From assembly GCF_036898825.1 (NCBI RefSeq), contig NZ_JARUND010000003.1:1-64000 (forward strand): DNA of 64,000 nt. The letters run 5' to 3'. The position numbers were made by a program, and so were the translations under genes. Shown piece after piece: positions 38,042 through 47,188 of the stretch. Under the pieces are notes generated by a model. It had not been told where the DNA came from, made no database searches, and worked only from the letters and a program-made list of their open reading frames with translations. How positions within the stretch are numbered: the stretch's first letter is position 1; every line of letters begins with the position of its first letter. Source of the stretch: Streptomyces sp. B21-083 (lineage in GTDB: Bacteria > Actinomycetota > Actinomycetes > Streptomycetales > Streptomycetaceae).

Positions 38042-39426
38042 CTACAACGGGGGGTACTGACTGTCGTAGACGGCTCCGCTGACGGCGTCCACCCATCTGG
38101 TGTCCAGCGGGTCGGGGTCGGCGCCATTCTCCTCGGCGGAATCTGTGTCGGTGCCGGTCGCGGTGCTGACGAGCCACTCGGGATGCCAGCCGTCGCCCCG
38201 GTCCACGGCCTTGAGGGTATAGGCGCGAGGATTCGGGCCCGCCGGGTCGCGTCCGTTCGCGGAGGCCCTCTCCTGAACTTGCCGGATGACCGCCTGCTCG
38301 GCCTGCTCGGCGCTGAGCTCGGGCGCGGGAAGGCCGTCGATACGGGTGGGCTCAGGGTGACGTCGATCCGGGAGACGCGCCCGGCTCTGTTGATCTGGAC
38401 GCCGAGCATGCGGGGCATGAGGACCGCGTCCTTGTCGAGGAAGCGCCAGCTCGTCATCCAGCCGTAGGTGGCCTTGTCTCCCACGGGGTAGGTCCTGCGG
38501 CTGGTGGCGGGCGCCGCCCAGGGATAGTGCTCGCGCATGTACCGGTCGGCGATACGGGCCGCGTCGTCCTTGCCGCGAGGGGTGGTGGCGCCGGGGACGG
38601 GGTAGCTGCCTGGACCCGGAGCCTCCCACTCCTCCAGGACGATGTTGAGGTGACGGCGGGAGGGCCAGTCAAGGGTCGCGTAGCCCTGGGCCGAGACGCC
38701 GAACATGAGGTTGGTGCAGCGGACGCCGACGCAGGGCTGTACGTACACGTGGCCTATCCGGAACCGGTCCCCGACGGCTTGGCGAACAGCCTCGCGGGCG
38801 GCCTGCCGCTGTGTGCTGTCGGCGTCGCTGAGGCCGGTGCCGTCGTAGTTCATCGGGGTGATGGCAGTCCGGAACACGCCAATTCCCGCCAGTCCGAGGG
38901 CCAGGGCGGTGAAGAGGGTGGGCTTGGCCCAGCCCTGCCAGTCGAGGGAGCGGCGGGAGACGAGGAAGACACCGGAGGTGAGGACGCCGAGTACGCCGCC
39001 GATGATGTTCATCTCGGCGTCGGAGCTGTCGCAGCTACGGCTGATGCCGGGCACGAGTGCCTGGGCGAGTTCTATGACGCACGGCAGAGCGGTGACGCCC
39101 ACCAGCGCGGGCAGTGGCTTGCGCAGAGCGAGCAGGGCGAAGAAGCCGACCGGGAGGAACATGGCCAGGTTCCAGACGCCCTGAGTGGTGTGGAACGGCT
39201 CGGCGAACTGGTGGTTGATCACGCATTGGCCGCTCGGACTGCCTGCTCCCCCGAAGGTGGTGACACCGAGAACTCCGACCAGGGTTGCGGTGAGGGCGGC
39301 CCACCACATGCCGTGCGGGGCACGCCTGAGAACGCTGAACCGCCATACCAGGCCACCGGAAGCCAGGGCCGCGACGCACAGGGCGGCGAGAAAACCGTAG
39401 CGGTCTCCGAAGATCGCTGTGAACAC
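38042..39426 (-). pseudogene. VanZ-like membrane protein, frameshifted near 38,350
   Basis: The N-terminal part from GTG 39426 has about five membrane helices and VanZ features (FGGAGSPSGQCVINHQFAEP, VWNLAMFLPVGFFALLALRK, CVIELAQALVP, and SDAEMNIIGGVLG). A soluble C-terminal region follows (YPVGDKATYGWMTSWRFLDK). After VSRIDVTLSP the coding frame changes: the continuation PTRIDGLPAPELSAEQAEQA...YTLKAVDRGDGWHPEWLVS...SGAVYDSQYPPL lies one frame over and ends at 38042. A missing base in the GGG/CCC run near 38,348 explains it. VanZ-domain proteins are linked to glycopeptide resistance or exopolysaccharide; the role here is unknown. Confidence 0.8.
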
Positions 39427-39469
39427 AGAAGGGGTCTTTCAGAGACGACTTGCCCAGGCAGAAAATGAG

Positions 39470-39504
39470 GGCCCCGGCTGGATGGGGGACACCCGGCCGG
39501 GGCC
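39470..39504 (-). terminator. Hairpin with T-run upstream of the VanZ-like gene
   Basis: GGCCCCGGC (39470-39478) pairs with GCCGGGGCC (39496-39504); on the minus strand the stem is followed by CTCATTTTC. It stands 44 bp before the VanZ start codon in the same direction, so it may be an attenuator or the end of a lost upstream unit. Confidence 0.5.
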
Positions 39505-39751
39505 GCTTCAGACGTTCCCCCGTGCGCCTTGCGGCGCCCCCGTTACGTCTTGGGAAGCGCCTTCCACAATGCCCTCCGGGACAACGCCCCACCACCATCA
39601 GCTTGTTGCAGGGACACGGGCGGAGGAGGGGCGAAAGTCGGACATAGTTGAGGGATTGGGGGCGCACGACGGGCCAGGCCGTGTTGCGGACCACGTCCGG
39701 GCCGCGCATAGTGGCGCTGCGAAGTGCTGGAACCAGTAGCGGGATGGGGCG
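39505..39751. other. Intergenic region before the first LuxR-type regulator
   Basis: The divergent promoters of the VanZ-like gene and the LuxR-type gene should lie in 39,427-39,751. Apart from the hairpin listed separately, I saw no repeat or operator I can support. Confidence 0.35.
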
Positions 39752-40870
39752 ATGACCGGGCACGGGACGGACGAGCATCCACACGGTGCTGACCGACTGT
39801 GCGAGGCGGGGGATCGCGTGTATTCCCGGGCCGTACGGCGGGGCCGTGTGCCGCGCGGCGACGCCGACCTGGTGCCGTGCCTCGTCGAACTCGCCCTGCT
39901 GCACCCCGATCCCGACGACATGGCCTGGCTGGTGCCGACCTCTCCGCAGGAGGTCATGACCCGGTTGCTGCGTGGCGTGTACGACGAGGTCAACGCGAGC
40001 CAGCGGCGTGTGGGCTCCGCTGTCGCCGCCTTCGAGTCGTACGCCCGTCTCGGCAGCCAGATCCAGCCCGCCGGCGCGGGCTCCGGCTCCGGAGAGGGCA
40101 CCGCCCTACGCGTGCTGGACGGCCTCGCGCGTATCCAGGCCGCGATGGACGAGGCGACGGAGGCCTGTACGACCGAGGTGCTGACCGTGCAGCCCGGCGG
40201 TATCCGCCGGGAGTACGAACTCTCGGAGGGCCTGCACCGGGCCCTCGCGCTCCGCGAGCGCGGAGTTCGGATGCGGGACCTCTACAACCATGTGGCCCGG
40301 CACGGCCAGGGCCTGCTCAACTACCTTGAACTGATGGGCGGCACGGTCGAGGCCCGAACCCTCGACGAGGTGATCGAGCGGCTGATCGTCTTCGACCGCA
40401 CGGTGGCGTTCATCCCCGCGAACGCGGAGCGGACGGTCGCGCTGGAGATCCGGCATCCGGCGCTGGTGCAGTACCTGGTGACGGTCTTCGAGCGGCTGTG
40501 GCGCTTCGCCGTACCGCTCACGGCCCCGCTCCCCGACAAGGGCATCGAGGGCATCTCGCACCGGGAGCGGTCCATCGCCGCCCTGCTCGCGGAGGGCCAC
40601 CAGGACGCGGTGGTCGCGGAACGGCTCGGGATCAGCGTGCGGACGTGCCGGGCGCACATCGCTCGGCTGTCGGAGACGCTGGGGGCGGTGAGCCGGACGC
40701 AGTTGGGGGTACGGATCGCGCAGGCGGGGCTGGACGGACCGCAGCACGGAAGCGTCGCCTCTGGTGGCTTGATCAGCCTTCCCGCGCCGGCGGAGGCTCC
40801 TGACTCCGGCCCTGCGCCTTGCCCTCCTCGTGCGCCTGCGCCTGCTCCAGAATCCCCGACTGCCCGATGA
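39752..40870 (+). CDS. LuxR-type HTH regulator, paralogue 1
   Basis: 372 residues. Start region ADRLCEAGDRVYSRAVRRG, then PCLVELALLHPDPDDMAWL, a central helical sensor-like region with VEARTLDEVIERLIVFDRT and VAFIPANAERTVALEIRHP, and a C-terminal LuxR-type HTH (ISHRERSIAALLAEGHQDAV, VAERLGISVRTCRAHIARL). The central part resembles the TrmB-like effector region used by many Streptomyces regulators. It shares this full layout with the next two genes. The C-terminal ~35 residues are Pro/Ala-rich and overlap the convergent paralogue 2 by 98 bp. Confidence 0.85.
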   Translation: MTGHGTDEHPHGADRLCEAGDRVYSRAVRRGRVPRGDADLVPCLVELALLHPDPDDMAWLVPTSPQEVMTRLLRGVYDEVNASQRRVGSAVAAFESYARLGSQIQPAGAGSGSGEGTALRVLDGLARIQAAMDEATEACTTEVLTVQPGGIRREYELSEGLHRALALRERGVRMRDLYNHVARHGQGLLNYLELMGGTVEARTLDEVIERLIVFDRTVAFIPANAERTVALEIRHPALVQYLVTVFERLWRFAVPLTAPLPDKGIEGISHRERSIAALLAEGHQDAVVAERLGISVRTCRAHIARLSETLGAVSRTQLGVRIAQAGLDGPQHGSVASGGLISLPAPAEAPDSGPAPCPPRAPAPAPESPTAR

Positions 40871-41801
40871 GGTAACCGAGTTGGGCGCGGCTCTCGCTGC
40901 CGAGGGTGCTGGCGAGCTTGGCGATGTGGACGCGGGCGGTACGGATGTTCATGCCGAGGCGGGTCGCGATGACGGCGTCGGTGTGGCCCTCGACGAGAAG
41001 CGTGGCTATCGCTTGCTGGCGGGGGGTGATGCCGTTCGTGCTCCGTCGCTGGACGGCTTCGGGGTACATGGGCGTCGCCAGGCGCCAGAGGCGGTCGAAG
41101 GTCGTGACGAAGAACGAGATCAGAGCGGGATGGCGGACCTCGACGGCGACAGCGCGGTCCTTGCTCGCGGGGATGAAGGCGACCGCGCGGTCGATGACGA
41201 GGAGCCGGTCGGTGACCTCGTCGAGCGTGCGGGCCTCGGCGTCGCCGTCCAGCATTTCGTAGCGGGTGATGACCGCGGGTGAGTGGCGGATGGTGTGCTG
41301 GTAGAGCGTGCGGATGCGACCGCCGCGGTCGAGCAGGGCCTGGTCCCTGCCGAGGGCGTCTCCAAGGGTTGTGGTGGGGCGCCCGGTGTGGGGCTGGACG
41401 GCCAGGACTTCGGTGGCGTCGGACATGGCCTGCCCTATCGCGGCGTTGATCTGATCGAAACCGGCCAGCAGGCTGATGCCGGAGGCGTCGGTTACGGCCG
41501 CGTCGGCCACGTCGAGGGCCAGCAGCGGTGCGAACCCCTCGGCCAGTTGCGCCTCGAGTTGTCGCTTCCGGGCGATGTCCCTGGCGCTTTCCCGCAGCAG
41601 CCGGGGGAGGGCTACCGCCGGCGTGAGAGGGCGCAGTCTGCGCATGTCCTCCAGGTCTGGTTGCAGCAACCCGAAGGTGATCAGGCAGGGCGCGGCCTCG
41701 GCCTCCTGGGCCGGTACGTGACCTTCGCGAAGCGCACGGGTGTACAGGCTCATCCCTGCCTCGCAGAGCTCTGCGGCCCCGTGCTGGTGCGCCTCGGTCA
41801 C
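40773..41801 (-). CDS. LuxR-type HTH regulator, paralogue 2
   Basis: 342 residues with the same architecture as its neighbours: AAELCEAGMSLYTRALREG, PCLITFGLLQPDLEDMRRL, AEARTLDEVTDRLLVIDRA, and HTH GITPRQQAIATLLVEGHTDA with ATRLGMNIRTARVHIAKL. The GTG start at 41801 follows GGGGAGAAG. It is transcribed in the same direction as paralogue 3 and lies 22 bp after it, so they are probably co-transcribed. No receiver or ATPase domain, so a ligand-binding central domain probably provides the signal. Confidence 0.87.
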   Translation of the reverse strand: MTEAHQHGAAELCEAGMSLYTRALREGHVPAQEAEAAPCLITFGLLQPDLEDMRRLRPLTPAVALPRLLRESARDIARKRQLEAQLAEGFAPLLALDVADAAVTDASGISLLAGFDQINAAIGQAMSDATEVLAVQPHTGRPTTTLGDALGRDQALLDRGGRIRTLYQHTIRHSPAVITRYEMLDGDAEARTLDEVTDRLLVIDRAVAFIPASKDRAVAVEVRHPALISFFVTTFDRLWRLATPMYPEAVQRRSTNGITPRQQAIATLLVEGHTDAVIATRLGMNIRTARVHIAKLASTLGSESRAQLGYLIGQSGILEQAQAHEEGKAQGRSQEPPPAREG

Positions 41802-41823
41802 CGTGCGACTTCTCCCCTCGTCC

Positions 41824-42819
41824 TCAGTTGTTCTGGTCCTGGCCCTGGTCCAGGATCCCCGACTGCGCGATCAGGAACCCGAGCTGGGCGCGGCTGCCGC
41901 TGCCCAGGGCGGTGGCGAGCTTGGCGATGTGGGCACGGCAGGTTCGTACGTTCATGCCGAGGCGGCGGGCGATGGCCTCGTCGACGTGGCCTTCGATGAG
42001 GAGCTTGGCGATGGAGTGCTGGATGTCGGTGAGGCCGTCCGGCGCGGTTTCGTAGGGGGCGCCCGCGCTCAGGGGCACCGCGCGGTTCCACATGAATTCG
42101 AACACCTTGATGAGGTAGCGGACCAGACCCGTGTGCCGCAGCTCCAGTGCGACCTGCCGGTCGTCGCGCACGGGGATGAAGGCAACCGTCTCGTCGCAGA
42201 TGATCAGGCGCTCCACCAGCTCGTCGATCGTGCGGTATTCCACCTTGCCGTCGGCGAACTGGTCCACGTACGCGAGACGCTCGGGGTTGTAGCGCGCCGT
42301 GTGCTGATACAGCGTGCGCAGCTTCACACCACGTTCGATCAGGGGGCGGTCGCGCTCCAGCCCCTGGAGGAGGCTGCGCTCGGGGCGGGCGCCGCCCTGG
42401 CTGGGCTGGACGGTGAGCATCTCGGTCCGGCACTGGGCCGTGGCGAGGTTGAGAGCCGCGTTGATCCGGTCGTTGCCCTCCAGCACGGTGATCGCGTGCG
42501 TACCGGCGGCCGGCTGGGCGCCGAGGGCCATGAAGGGCTCGAAGGAGTCGACAAGTTCGATCGAGTGCCGTCTGCGCTCGCTGATCTCGCGCTCTATCGG
42601 GTCCAGCCACTGGGTGAGAGCCACCGACGGGGGTATCGGACGCAACCAGACCGGGTCGTCGGGATCGGGCTGAAGGAGGGCGAACTCCACCAGGCAGGGA
42701 GTGGTCGAAACCTCCGATCGGGCGATGCGCCCGGTGCGCAGAGCGGCCGCATAAAGACGGCTGCCCTCGTCGCACAACTCGGTCACCGCATGGGGATGTG
42801 TCGCTTTAGTCCCATTCAT
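41824..42819 (-). CDS. LuxR-type HTH regulator, paralogue 3
   Basis: 331 residues from ATG 42819, eight bases after GGAG (a TTG at 42825 would add two residues). Layout as in the other two: VTELCDEGSRLYAAALRTG, PCLVEFALLQPDPDDPVWL, VEYRTIDELVERLIICDET, and HTH GLTDIQHSIAKLLIEGHVDE with ARRLGMNVRTCRAHIAKL. It is divergent from the small peptide gene, with 119 bp between the starts, the usual setting for a regulator that controls the divergent unit. Confidence 0.88.
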   Translation of the reverse strand: MNGTKATHPHAVTELCDEGSRLYAAALRTGRIARSEVSTTPCLVEFALLQPDPDDPVWLRPIPPSVALTQWLDPIEREISERRRHSIELVDSFEPFMALGAQPAAGTHAITVLEGNDRINAALNLATAQCRTEMLTVQPSQGGARPERSLLQGLERDRPLIERGVKLRTLYQHTARYNPERLAYVDQFADGKVEYRTIDELVERLIICDETVAFIPVRDDRQVALELRHTGLVRYLIKVFEFMWNRAVPLSAGAPYETAPDGLTDIQHSIAKLLIEGHVDEAIARRLGMNVRTCRAHIAKLATALGSGSRAQLGFLIAQSGILDQGQDQNN

Positions 42820-42938
42820 TACCAAATCTCCACCCCCCAGGGTCCTGAACGTGCAGGAACATGATGCATCGATTCTGTGGCCATGACGTGCCCGAATGAG
42901 CCATCGTCTTACTCGACGGGGGAAAGAGGGACCTTCAA

Positions 42939-43157
42939 GTGAGGACGAAGCCGATTATGCGTAAGAAAATGCTTCGCTGGGTGCTTGTCGCCGCCTTCTC
43001 GGCCGTCGCGACCTTCGGGGCGCTGAGTGGCCTGTCCGGCACGGAGAGTGACAGCAGGGCGGACAGTACCTGGCCGCCGCTGAGCCCTCGATCCGTAGTT
43101 GCCGGTGACAGCGTTGCGAAGTCCTCCGACGGTCTGTTTGACAGCGTTTGGGAATGA
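42939..43157 (+). CDS. 72-residue membrane-anchored or exported peptide
   Basis: GTG 42939 follows GGAAAGAGGGA. The peptide has a basic head (MRTKPIMRKKMLR), one hydrophobic segment (WVLVAAFSAVATFGALSGL) and a 40-residue extracytoplasmic tail beginning SGTESDSRADSTWPPLSP and ending DGLFDSVWE. No signal-peptidase motif is certain. It lies directly before the Rieske-like gene, one base apart, and divergent from LuxR paralogue 3. I recognise no family; a signalling peptide, a membrane tether or the substrate of a modifying enzyme are all possible. Confidence 0.7.
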   Translation: MRTKPIMRKKMLRWVLVAAFSAVATFGALSGLSGTESDSRADSTWPPLSPRSVVAGDSVAKSSDGLFDSVWE

Positions 43158-43158
43158 C

Positions 43159-43512
43159 ATGACGACTCCACCCGACGATCGTTCCTTCCGTCGCGAGATG
43201 GCCACCGCCTACCGCTCCGGCTGGCACTTCATCGACCTGGTCACCGCCATCCCCCACAGCGGTGACTCGCTGATGGTGACCGTGTTCGGAGAGCCGGTCG
43301 TCGTGACGCGGGACGACGAAGAGGACGTCAGGGCGTACCGGTGTCTGCGGCGGCCTCGGGGGGCGCCGCAGCCCGTACGGTGTGCCATTCGGTACGGAAT
43401 GATCTTTGTGAACCTGGATCAGCGCGACCACCGGCTGGACCACCCCGACATCCCGGATGTCCCCGACTTCCAGGACGTACAGACCATCTCAGCCACCCCC
43501 CGCAGTGCCTGA
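43159..43512 (+). CDS. Miniature Rieske-oxygenase-like protein lacking cluster ligands
   Basis: 117 residues from ATG 43159. FRREMATAYRSGWHFIDLV, IPHSGDSLMVTVFGEPVVVT, then DVRAYRCLRRPRGA and IRYGMIFVNLDQ align in order with the start of ring-hydroxylating oxygenase alpha subunits (FxRExxxVFRRSW, IPxPGDxxTxxLxGEPVVV, CRHRGA, YGxIFVNLDP). The first Cys-x-His pair has become CLRR, and the CPYHxW half with the second Cys-x-x-His is absent, so no [2Fe-2S] cluster can be bound in the usual way. The catalytic domain is also absent. It is probably a regulatory or binding derivative; the function is unknown. Co-transcribed with the 72-residue peptide. Confidence 0.72.
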   Translation: MTTPPDDRSFRREMATAYRSGWHFIDLVTAIPHSGDSLMVTVFGEPVVVTRDDEEDVRAYRCLRRPRGAPQPVRCAIRYGMIFVNLDQRDHRLDHPDIPDVPDFQDVQTISATPRSA

Positions 43513-43560
43513 CGCGATTCCCCCGTCGCAGTAGATCGCTCAGGTGCTTCCCCCCAGTAG

Positions 43561-43593
43561 CGGCGTCACCGTGACCTGAACACGGTGACGCCG
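43561..43593 (+). terminator. Perfect 13-bp hairpin after the Rieske-like gene
   Basis: CGGCGTCACCGTG (43561-43573) pairs exactly with CACGGTGACGCCG (43581-43593) around a 7-nt loop, followed by CTGCTGTTTCC. It lies 48 bp after the stop codon and should end the peptide/Rieske-like transcript. Confidence 0.88.
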
Positions 43594-43599
43594 CTGCTG

Positions 43600-43760
43600 T
43601 TTCCGGGGAAATATCGGGATCTGGGTGCCGGTGGGTGTGGGGTGGCGACCGCTCGACATCCGCCTGCTTGGCTGAAAGTAGCCGTAACTTTTCCGTGCCG
43701 GCCGCCGCGTCAGTCGCCGTGCCCGCCGCCCGTCCGTCATTGAGGATGGGCGGTTTTTTG
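43600..43760 (+). ncRNA. Candidate small RNA between two terminators
   Basis: After the terminator at 43,561 a second, canonical one ends at 43,759, yet no gene lies between them. The interval could encode a short RNA transcribed rightward. I cannot define its promoter; this is inference from the spacing of the terminators. Confidence 0.3.
43726..43759 (+). terminator. Intrinsic terminator with T6, upstream of clpB
   Basis: CCGCCCGTCC (43726-43735) pairs with GGATGGGCGG (43744-43753; one G-T) around GTCATTGA, followed directly by TTTTTT. This is an unusually classical Rho-independent terminator for Streptomyces, 44 bp before the clpB operator. Confidence 0.9.
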
Positions 43761-43802
43761 CGTGCCCGCCCGCCTCGGCCGTCTTGGCGGCCTCTCTTTC
43801 AC

Positions 43803-43823
43803 CTTGAGTGGAATAGACTCAAC
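43803..43823. promoter_or_regulatory. HAIR element (HspR operator) upstream of clpB
   Basis: CTTGAGT-N7-ACTCAAC matches the HspR consensus at 13 of 14 positions. It lies 50 bp before the clpB start, so clpB should be derepressed with the dnaK operon on heat shock. Confidence 0.9.
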
Positions 43824-43873
43824 TTTATGTACGCTGGCTGTGTCAGTCACGATGTGGAAGGGAGACAGCGACC

Positions 43874-46471
43874 GTGGACGCCGAGCTGACCAACAGGAGC
43901 CGGGACGCGATCAACGCGGCCACCAGCAGGGCCGTGTCCGGGGGGCACCCGGACCTGACCCCCGCGCACCTGCTGCTGGCGCTGCTGAGCGGCGAGGACA
44001 ACGAGAACGTCACCGACCTGCTGGTGGCGGCCGACGCCGACCAGGCGGCCGTACGTTCGGGTGCCGAGCGCGTCCTCGCGGGCCTGCCCAGCGTGACCGG
44101 CTCGACCGTCGCGCCCCCGCAACCGAACCGGGAACTTCTTTCGGTCATCGCCGATGCGGCCGAACGGGCGAAGGAGCTCGGCGACGAGTACCTCTCCACC
44201 GAGCATCTCCTCATCGGCATCGCCGCGAAGGGCGGCCCCGCCGGGGACGTACTCTCCGAGCAGGGCGCCGGCGCGAAAAAGCTGCTGGACGCGTTCCAGA
44301 AGAGCAGGGGAGGGCGTCGCGTGACCACAGCCGACCCCGAGGGCCAGTACAAGGCCCTGGAGAAGTTCGGTACGGACTTCACGGCCGCGGCCCGGGAGGG
44401 CAAGCTCGACCCGGTCATCGGCCGTGACCAGGAGATCCGCCGGGTCGTGCAGGTGCTGTCGCGCCGTACGAAGAACAACCCGGTCCTCATCGGTGAGCCC
44501 GGAGTCGGCAAGACGGCCGTCGTCGAGGGCCTCGCCCAGCGCATCGTGAAGGGCGACGTACCGGAGTCCCTGAAGAACAAGCGCCTCGTCTCCCTGGACC
44601 TCGGCGCGATGGTCGCCGGGGCGAAGTACCGGGGTGAGTTCGAGGAGCGCCTGAAGACGGTCCTGGCGGAGATCAAGAACTCCGACGGCCAGATCATCAC
44701 CTTCATCGACGAACTCCACACGGTCGTCGGCGCGGGCGCCGGCGGTGACTCCGCGATGGACGCCGGCAACATGCTGAAGCCGATGCTGGCGCGTGGCGAG
44801 CTGCGCATGGTCGGCGCGACGACCCTCGACGAGTACCGCGAGCGCATCGAGAAGGACCCGGCGCTGGAGCGCCGCTTCCAGCAGGTCCTGGTGGCGGAGC
44901 CGAGCGTCGAGGACACCATCGCGATCCTGCGCGGTCTCAAGGGCCGGTACGAGGCTCACCACAAGGTCGTCATCGCCGACAGCGCGCTGGTCGCGGCGGC
45001 GACCCTCTCCGACCGCTACATCACCTCCCGCTTCCTCCCCGACAAGGCGATCGACCTGGTCGACGAGGCCGCGTCCAGGCTCCGCATGGAGATCGACTCG
45101 TCCCCGGTCGAGATCGACGAACTCCAGCGTGCCGTCGACCGGTTGAAGATGGAGGAACTCGCGCTGGAGAGGGAGACCGACCCGGCCTCGCGCGAGCGAC
45201 TGGAACGGCTGCGCCGTGATCTCGCCGACAAGGAGGAGGAGTTGCGCGGGCTGACGGCCCGTTGGGAGAAGGAGAAGCAGTCCCTCAACCGGGTCGGCGA
45301 GCTGAAGGAGAAGCTCGACGAACTGCGCGGCCAGGCCGAACGGGCCCAGCGCGACGGCGACTTCGACTCCGCCTCCAAGCTCCTCTACGGCGAGATCCCC
45401 ACCCTGGAAAGGGACTTGGAGGAAGCCTCGGAGGCCGAGGTGGAGGCCTCCAGGGACACCATGGTCAAGGAGGAGGTCGGCCCCGACGACATCGCGGACG
45501 TGGTCGGCGCCTGGACCGGCATCCCGGCCGGCCGTCTCCTGGAGGGGGAGACCCACAAACTCCTGCGAATGGAGGAGGAGTTGGGCCGCCGGCTCATCGG
45601 CCAGTCGGAGGCGGTCCAGGCGGTCTCGGACGCCGTACGGCGGACCAGGGCCGGTATCGCGGACCCCGACCGTCCGACCGGCTCCTTCCTCTTCCTGGGC
45701 CCGACGGGTGTCGGCAAGACGGAGCTGGCGAAGGCGCTGGCCGACTTCCTCTTCGACGACGAGCGGGCCATGGTCCGCATCGACATGTCGGAGTACGGCG
45801 AGAAGCACAGCGTCGCCCGCCTCGTCGGAGCCCCGCCCGGCTACGTCGGCTACGAGGAGGGCGGCCAGCTCACGGAGGCGGTGCGGCGCCGCCCGTACAG
45901 CGTGGTGCTCCTGGACGAGGTCGAGAAGGCCCACCCGGAGGTCTTCGACGTCCTCCTCCAGGTCCTCGACGACGGCCGCCTCACGGACGGCCAGGGCCGC
46001 ACCGTCGACTTCCGCAACACGATCCTGATCCTGACGTCGAACCTGGGCAGCCAGTTCCTCGTGGAGCCGACGACGTCGGAGGAGGAGAAGAAGCAGCAGG
46101 TGCTGGAAGTGGTGCGGGTCTCCTTCAAGCCGGAGTTCCTGAACCGCCTGGACGACCTGGTCGTCTTCTCCGCACTGAACGGACAGGAACTGGAACGCAT
46201 CGCGGGCCTCCAGATCGACCGCCTCGCCAAGCGCCTGGCCGAGCGCCGCCTCACCCTCGACGTCACCCCGGCCGCCCTGGCCTGGCTCGCCGACGAGGGA
46301 AACGACCCGGCGTACGGCGCCCGGCCGCTCCGCCGCCTCATCCAGACGGCGATCGGCGACCGGCTCGCCAAGGAGATCCTCGCGGGCGAGGTCAAGGACG
46401 GCGACACGGTCCGCGTGGACGCGTTCGGGGAGGGGCTGATCGTGGGTCCGGCGGTCGGCAAGACGTTGTAG
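43874..46471 (+). CDS. clpB: ATP-dependent disaggregase ClpB (Hsp100)
   Basis: 865 residues from GTG 43874. The N domain ([28 protein letters not shown]) is followed by AAA-1 with Walker [19 protein letters not shown], a long coiled-coil middle domain (about residues 400-525, rich in [18 protein letters not shown] heptads), and AAA-2 with Walker [16 protein letters not shown] and Walker [12 protein letters not shown]. No ClpP-binding loop is expected in ClpB. It works with DnaK/DnaJ/GrpE to dissolve aggregates, which matches the shared HAIR operators. Monocistronic. Confidence 0.98.
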   Translation: MDAELTNRSRDAINAATSRAVSGGHPDLTPAHLLLALLSGEDNENVTDLLVAADADQAAVRSGAERVLAGLPSVTGSTVAPPQPNRELLSVIADAAERAKELGDEYLSTEHLLIGIAAKGGPAGDVLSEQGAGAKKLLDAFQKSRGGRRVTTADPEGQYKALEKFGTDFTAAAREGKLDPVIGRDQEIRRVVQVLSRRTKNNPVLIGEPGVGKTAVVEGLAQRIVKGDVPESLKNKRLVSLDLGAMVAGAKYRGEFEERLKTVLAEIKNSDGQIITFIDELHTVVGAGAGGDSAMDAGNMLKPMLARGELRMVGATTLDEYRERIEKDPALERRFQQVLVAEPSVEDTIAILRGLKGRYEAHHKVVIADSALVAAATLSDRYITSRFLPDKAIDLVDEAASRLRMEIDSSPVEIDELQRAVDRLKMEELALERETDPASRERLERLRRDLADKEEELRGLTARWEKEKQSLNRVGELKEKLDELRGQAERAQRDGDFDSASKLLYGEIPTLERDLEEASEAEVEASRDTMVKEEVGPDDIADVVGAWTGIPAGRLLEGETHKLLRMEEELGRRLIGQSEAVQAVSDAVRRTRAGIADPDRPTGSFLFLGPTGVGKTELAKALADFLFDDERAMVRIDMSEYGEKHSVARLVGAPPGYVGYEEGGQLTEAVRRRPYSVVLLDEVEKAHPEVFDVLLQVLDDGRLTDGQGRTVDFRNTILILTSNLGSQFLVEPTTSEEEKKQQVLEVVRVSFKPEFLNRLDDLVVFSALNGQELERIAGLQIDRLAKRLAERRLTLDVTPAALAWLADEGNDPAYGARPLRRLIQTAIGDRLAKEILAGEVKDGDTVRVDAFGEGLIVGPAVGKTL

Positions 46472-46610
46472 TCGGACTGATTTCGGACGCTCCGGGCCGA
46501 CGTGTCAGGGCGGCTGTTGCCGGTCGGGGGCGAAGCAAGAGAGGGTGGGGTGTGTAGGTCTGGTCTCAGCGATGGCCGGACGAGCCAGACGACAGCAGGA
46601 GTGTTCACGT

Positions 46611-47150
46611 ATGACCATCGACCCGTCCTCGATTCCCAACTTCGGGGGCCAGCCCGAGCCGCAGTCCGACGGACCGGCGGGCCCTGTCGTTCCGGATCAG
46701 GACCTGGTGAAGCAGCTCCTTGAACAGATGGAGCTGAAGTACGTCCTCGACGACGAGGGTGACCTCGCTGCGCCGTGGGAGCAGTTCCGTACGTACTTCA
46801 TGTTCCGCGGTGAGGGTGACCAGCAGGTCTTCTCGGTGCGGACGTTCTACGACCGGCCCCACCCGATCGAGGAGAAGCCCGCGCTTCTCGAGTCGATCGA
46901 CGACTGGAACCGCCGGACCCTGTGGCCCAAGGTGTACAGCCACACGCACGACGACGGCACGGTTCGCCTGATCGGCGAGGCGCAGATGCTGATCGGTACG
47001 GGCGTCAGCCTGGAGCACTTCGTGTCGTCGACCGTGAGCTGGGTGCGGGCCGCGATCGAGTTCGACAAGTGGCTCGTCGAGCAGCTCGGCCTGGAGCCGG
47101 ACGCCGAGGACGCCGATGGCGCGGAGAAGCCCGAGGACGACGAAGCGTAG
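46611..47150 (+). CDS. YbjN domain protein
   Basis: 179 residues from ATG 46611, after GCAGGAG. The YbjN core lies at about 45-160: RTYFMFRGEGDQQVFSVRTF, LLESIDDWNRRTLWPKVYSH, GEAQMLIGTGVSLEHFVSST. In structure this fold resembles type III secretion chaperones; in actinobacteria the role is unknown. The tail (EPDAEDADGAEKPEDDEA) is acidic. It ends 38 bp before the terminator that carries the group II intron. Confidence 0.88.
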   Translation: MTIDPSSIPNFGGQPEPQSDGPAGPVVPDQDLVKQLLEQMELKYVLDDEGDLAAPWEQFRTYFMFRGEGDQQVFSVRTFYDRPHPIEEKPALLESIDDWNRRTLWPKVYSHTHDDGTVRLIGEAQMLIGTGVSLEHFVSSTVSWVRAAIEFDKWLVEQLGLEPDAEDADGAEKPEDDEA

Positions 47151-47188
47151 TCATACCCGTATGCGGCCCGGTATGCGGCCCGTACGCG

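Noticed and set aside
43847..45934. Long open frame antisense to clpB
   Set aside because: High-GC DNA leaves long frames open opposite real genes. The protein is Val/Leu/Asp/Arg-rich without family motifs, while the + strand encodes complete ClpB.
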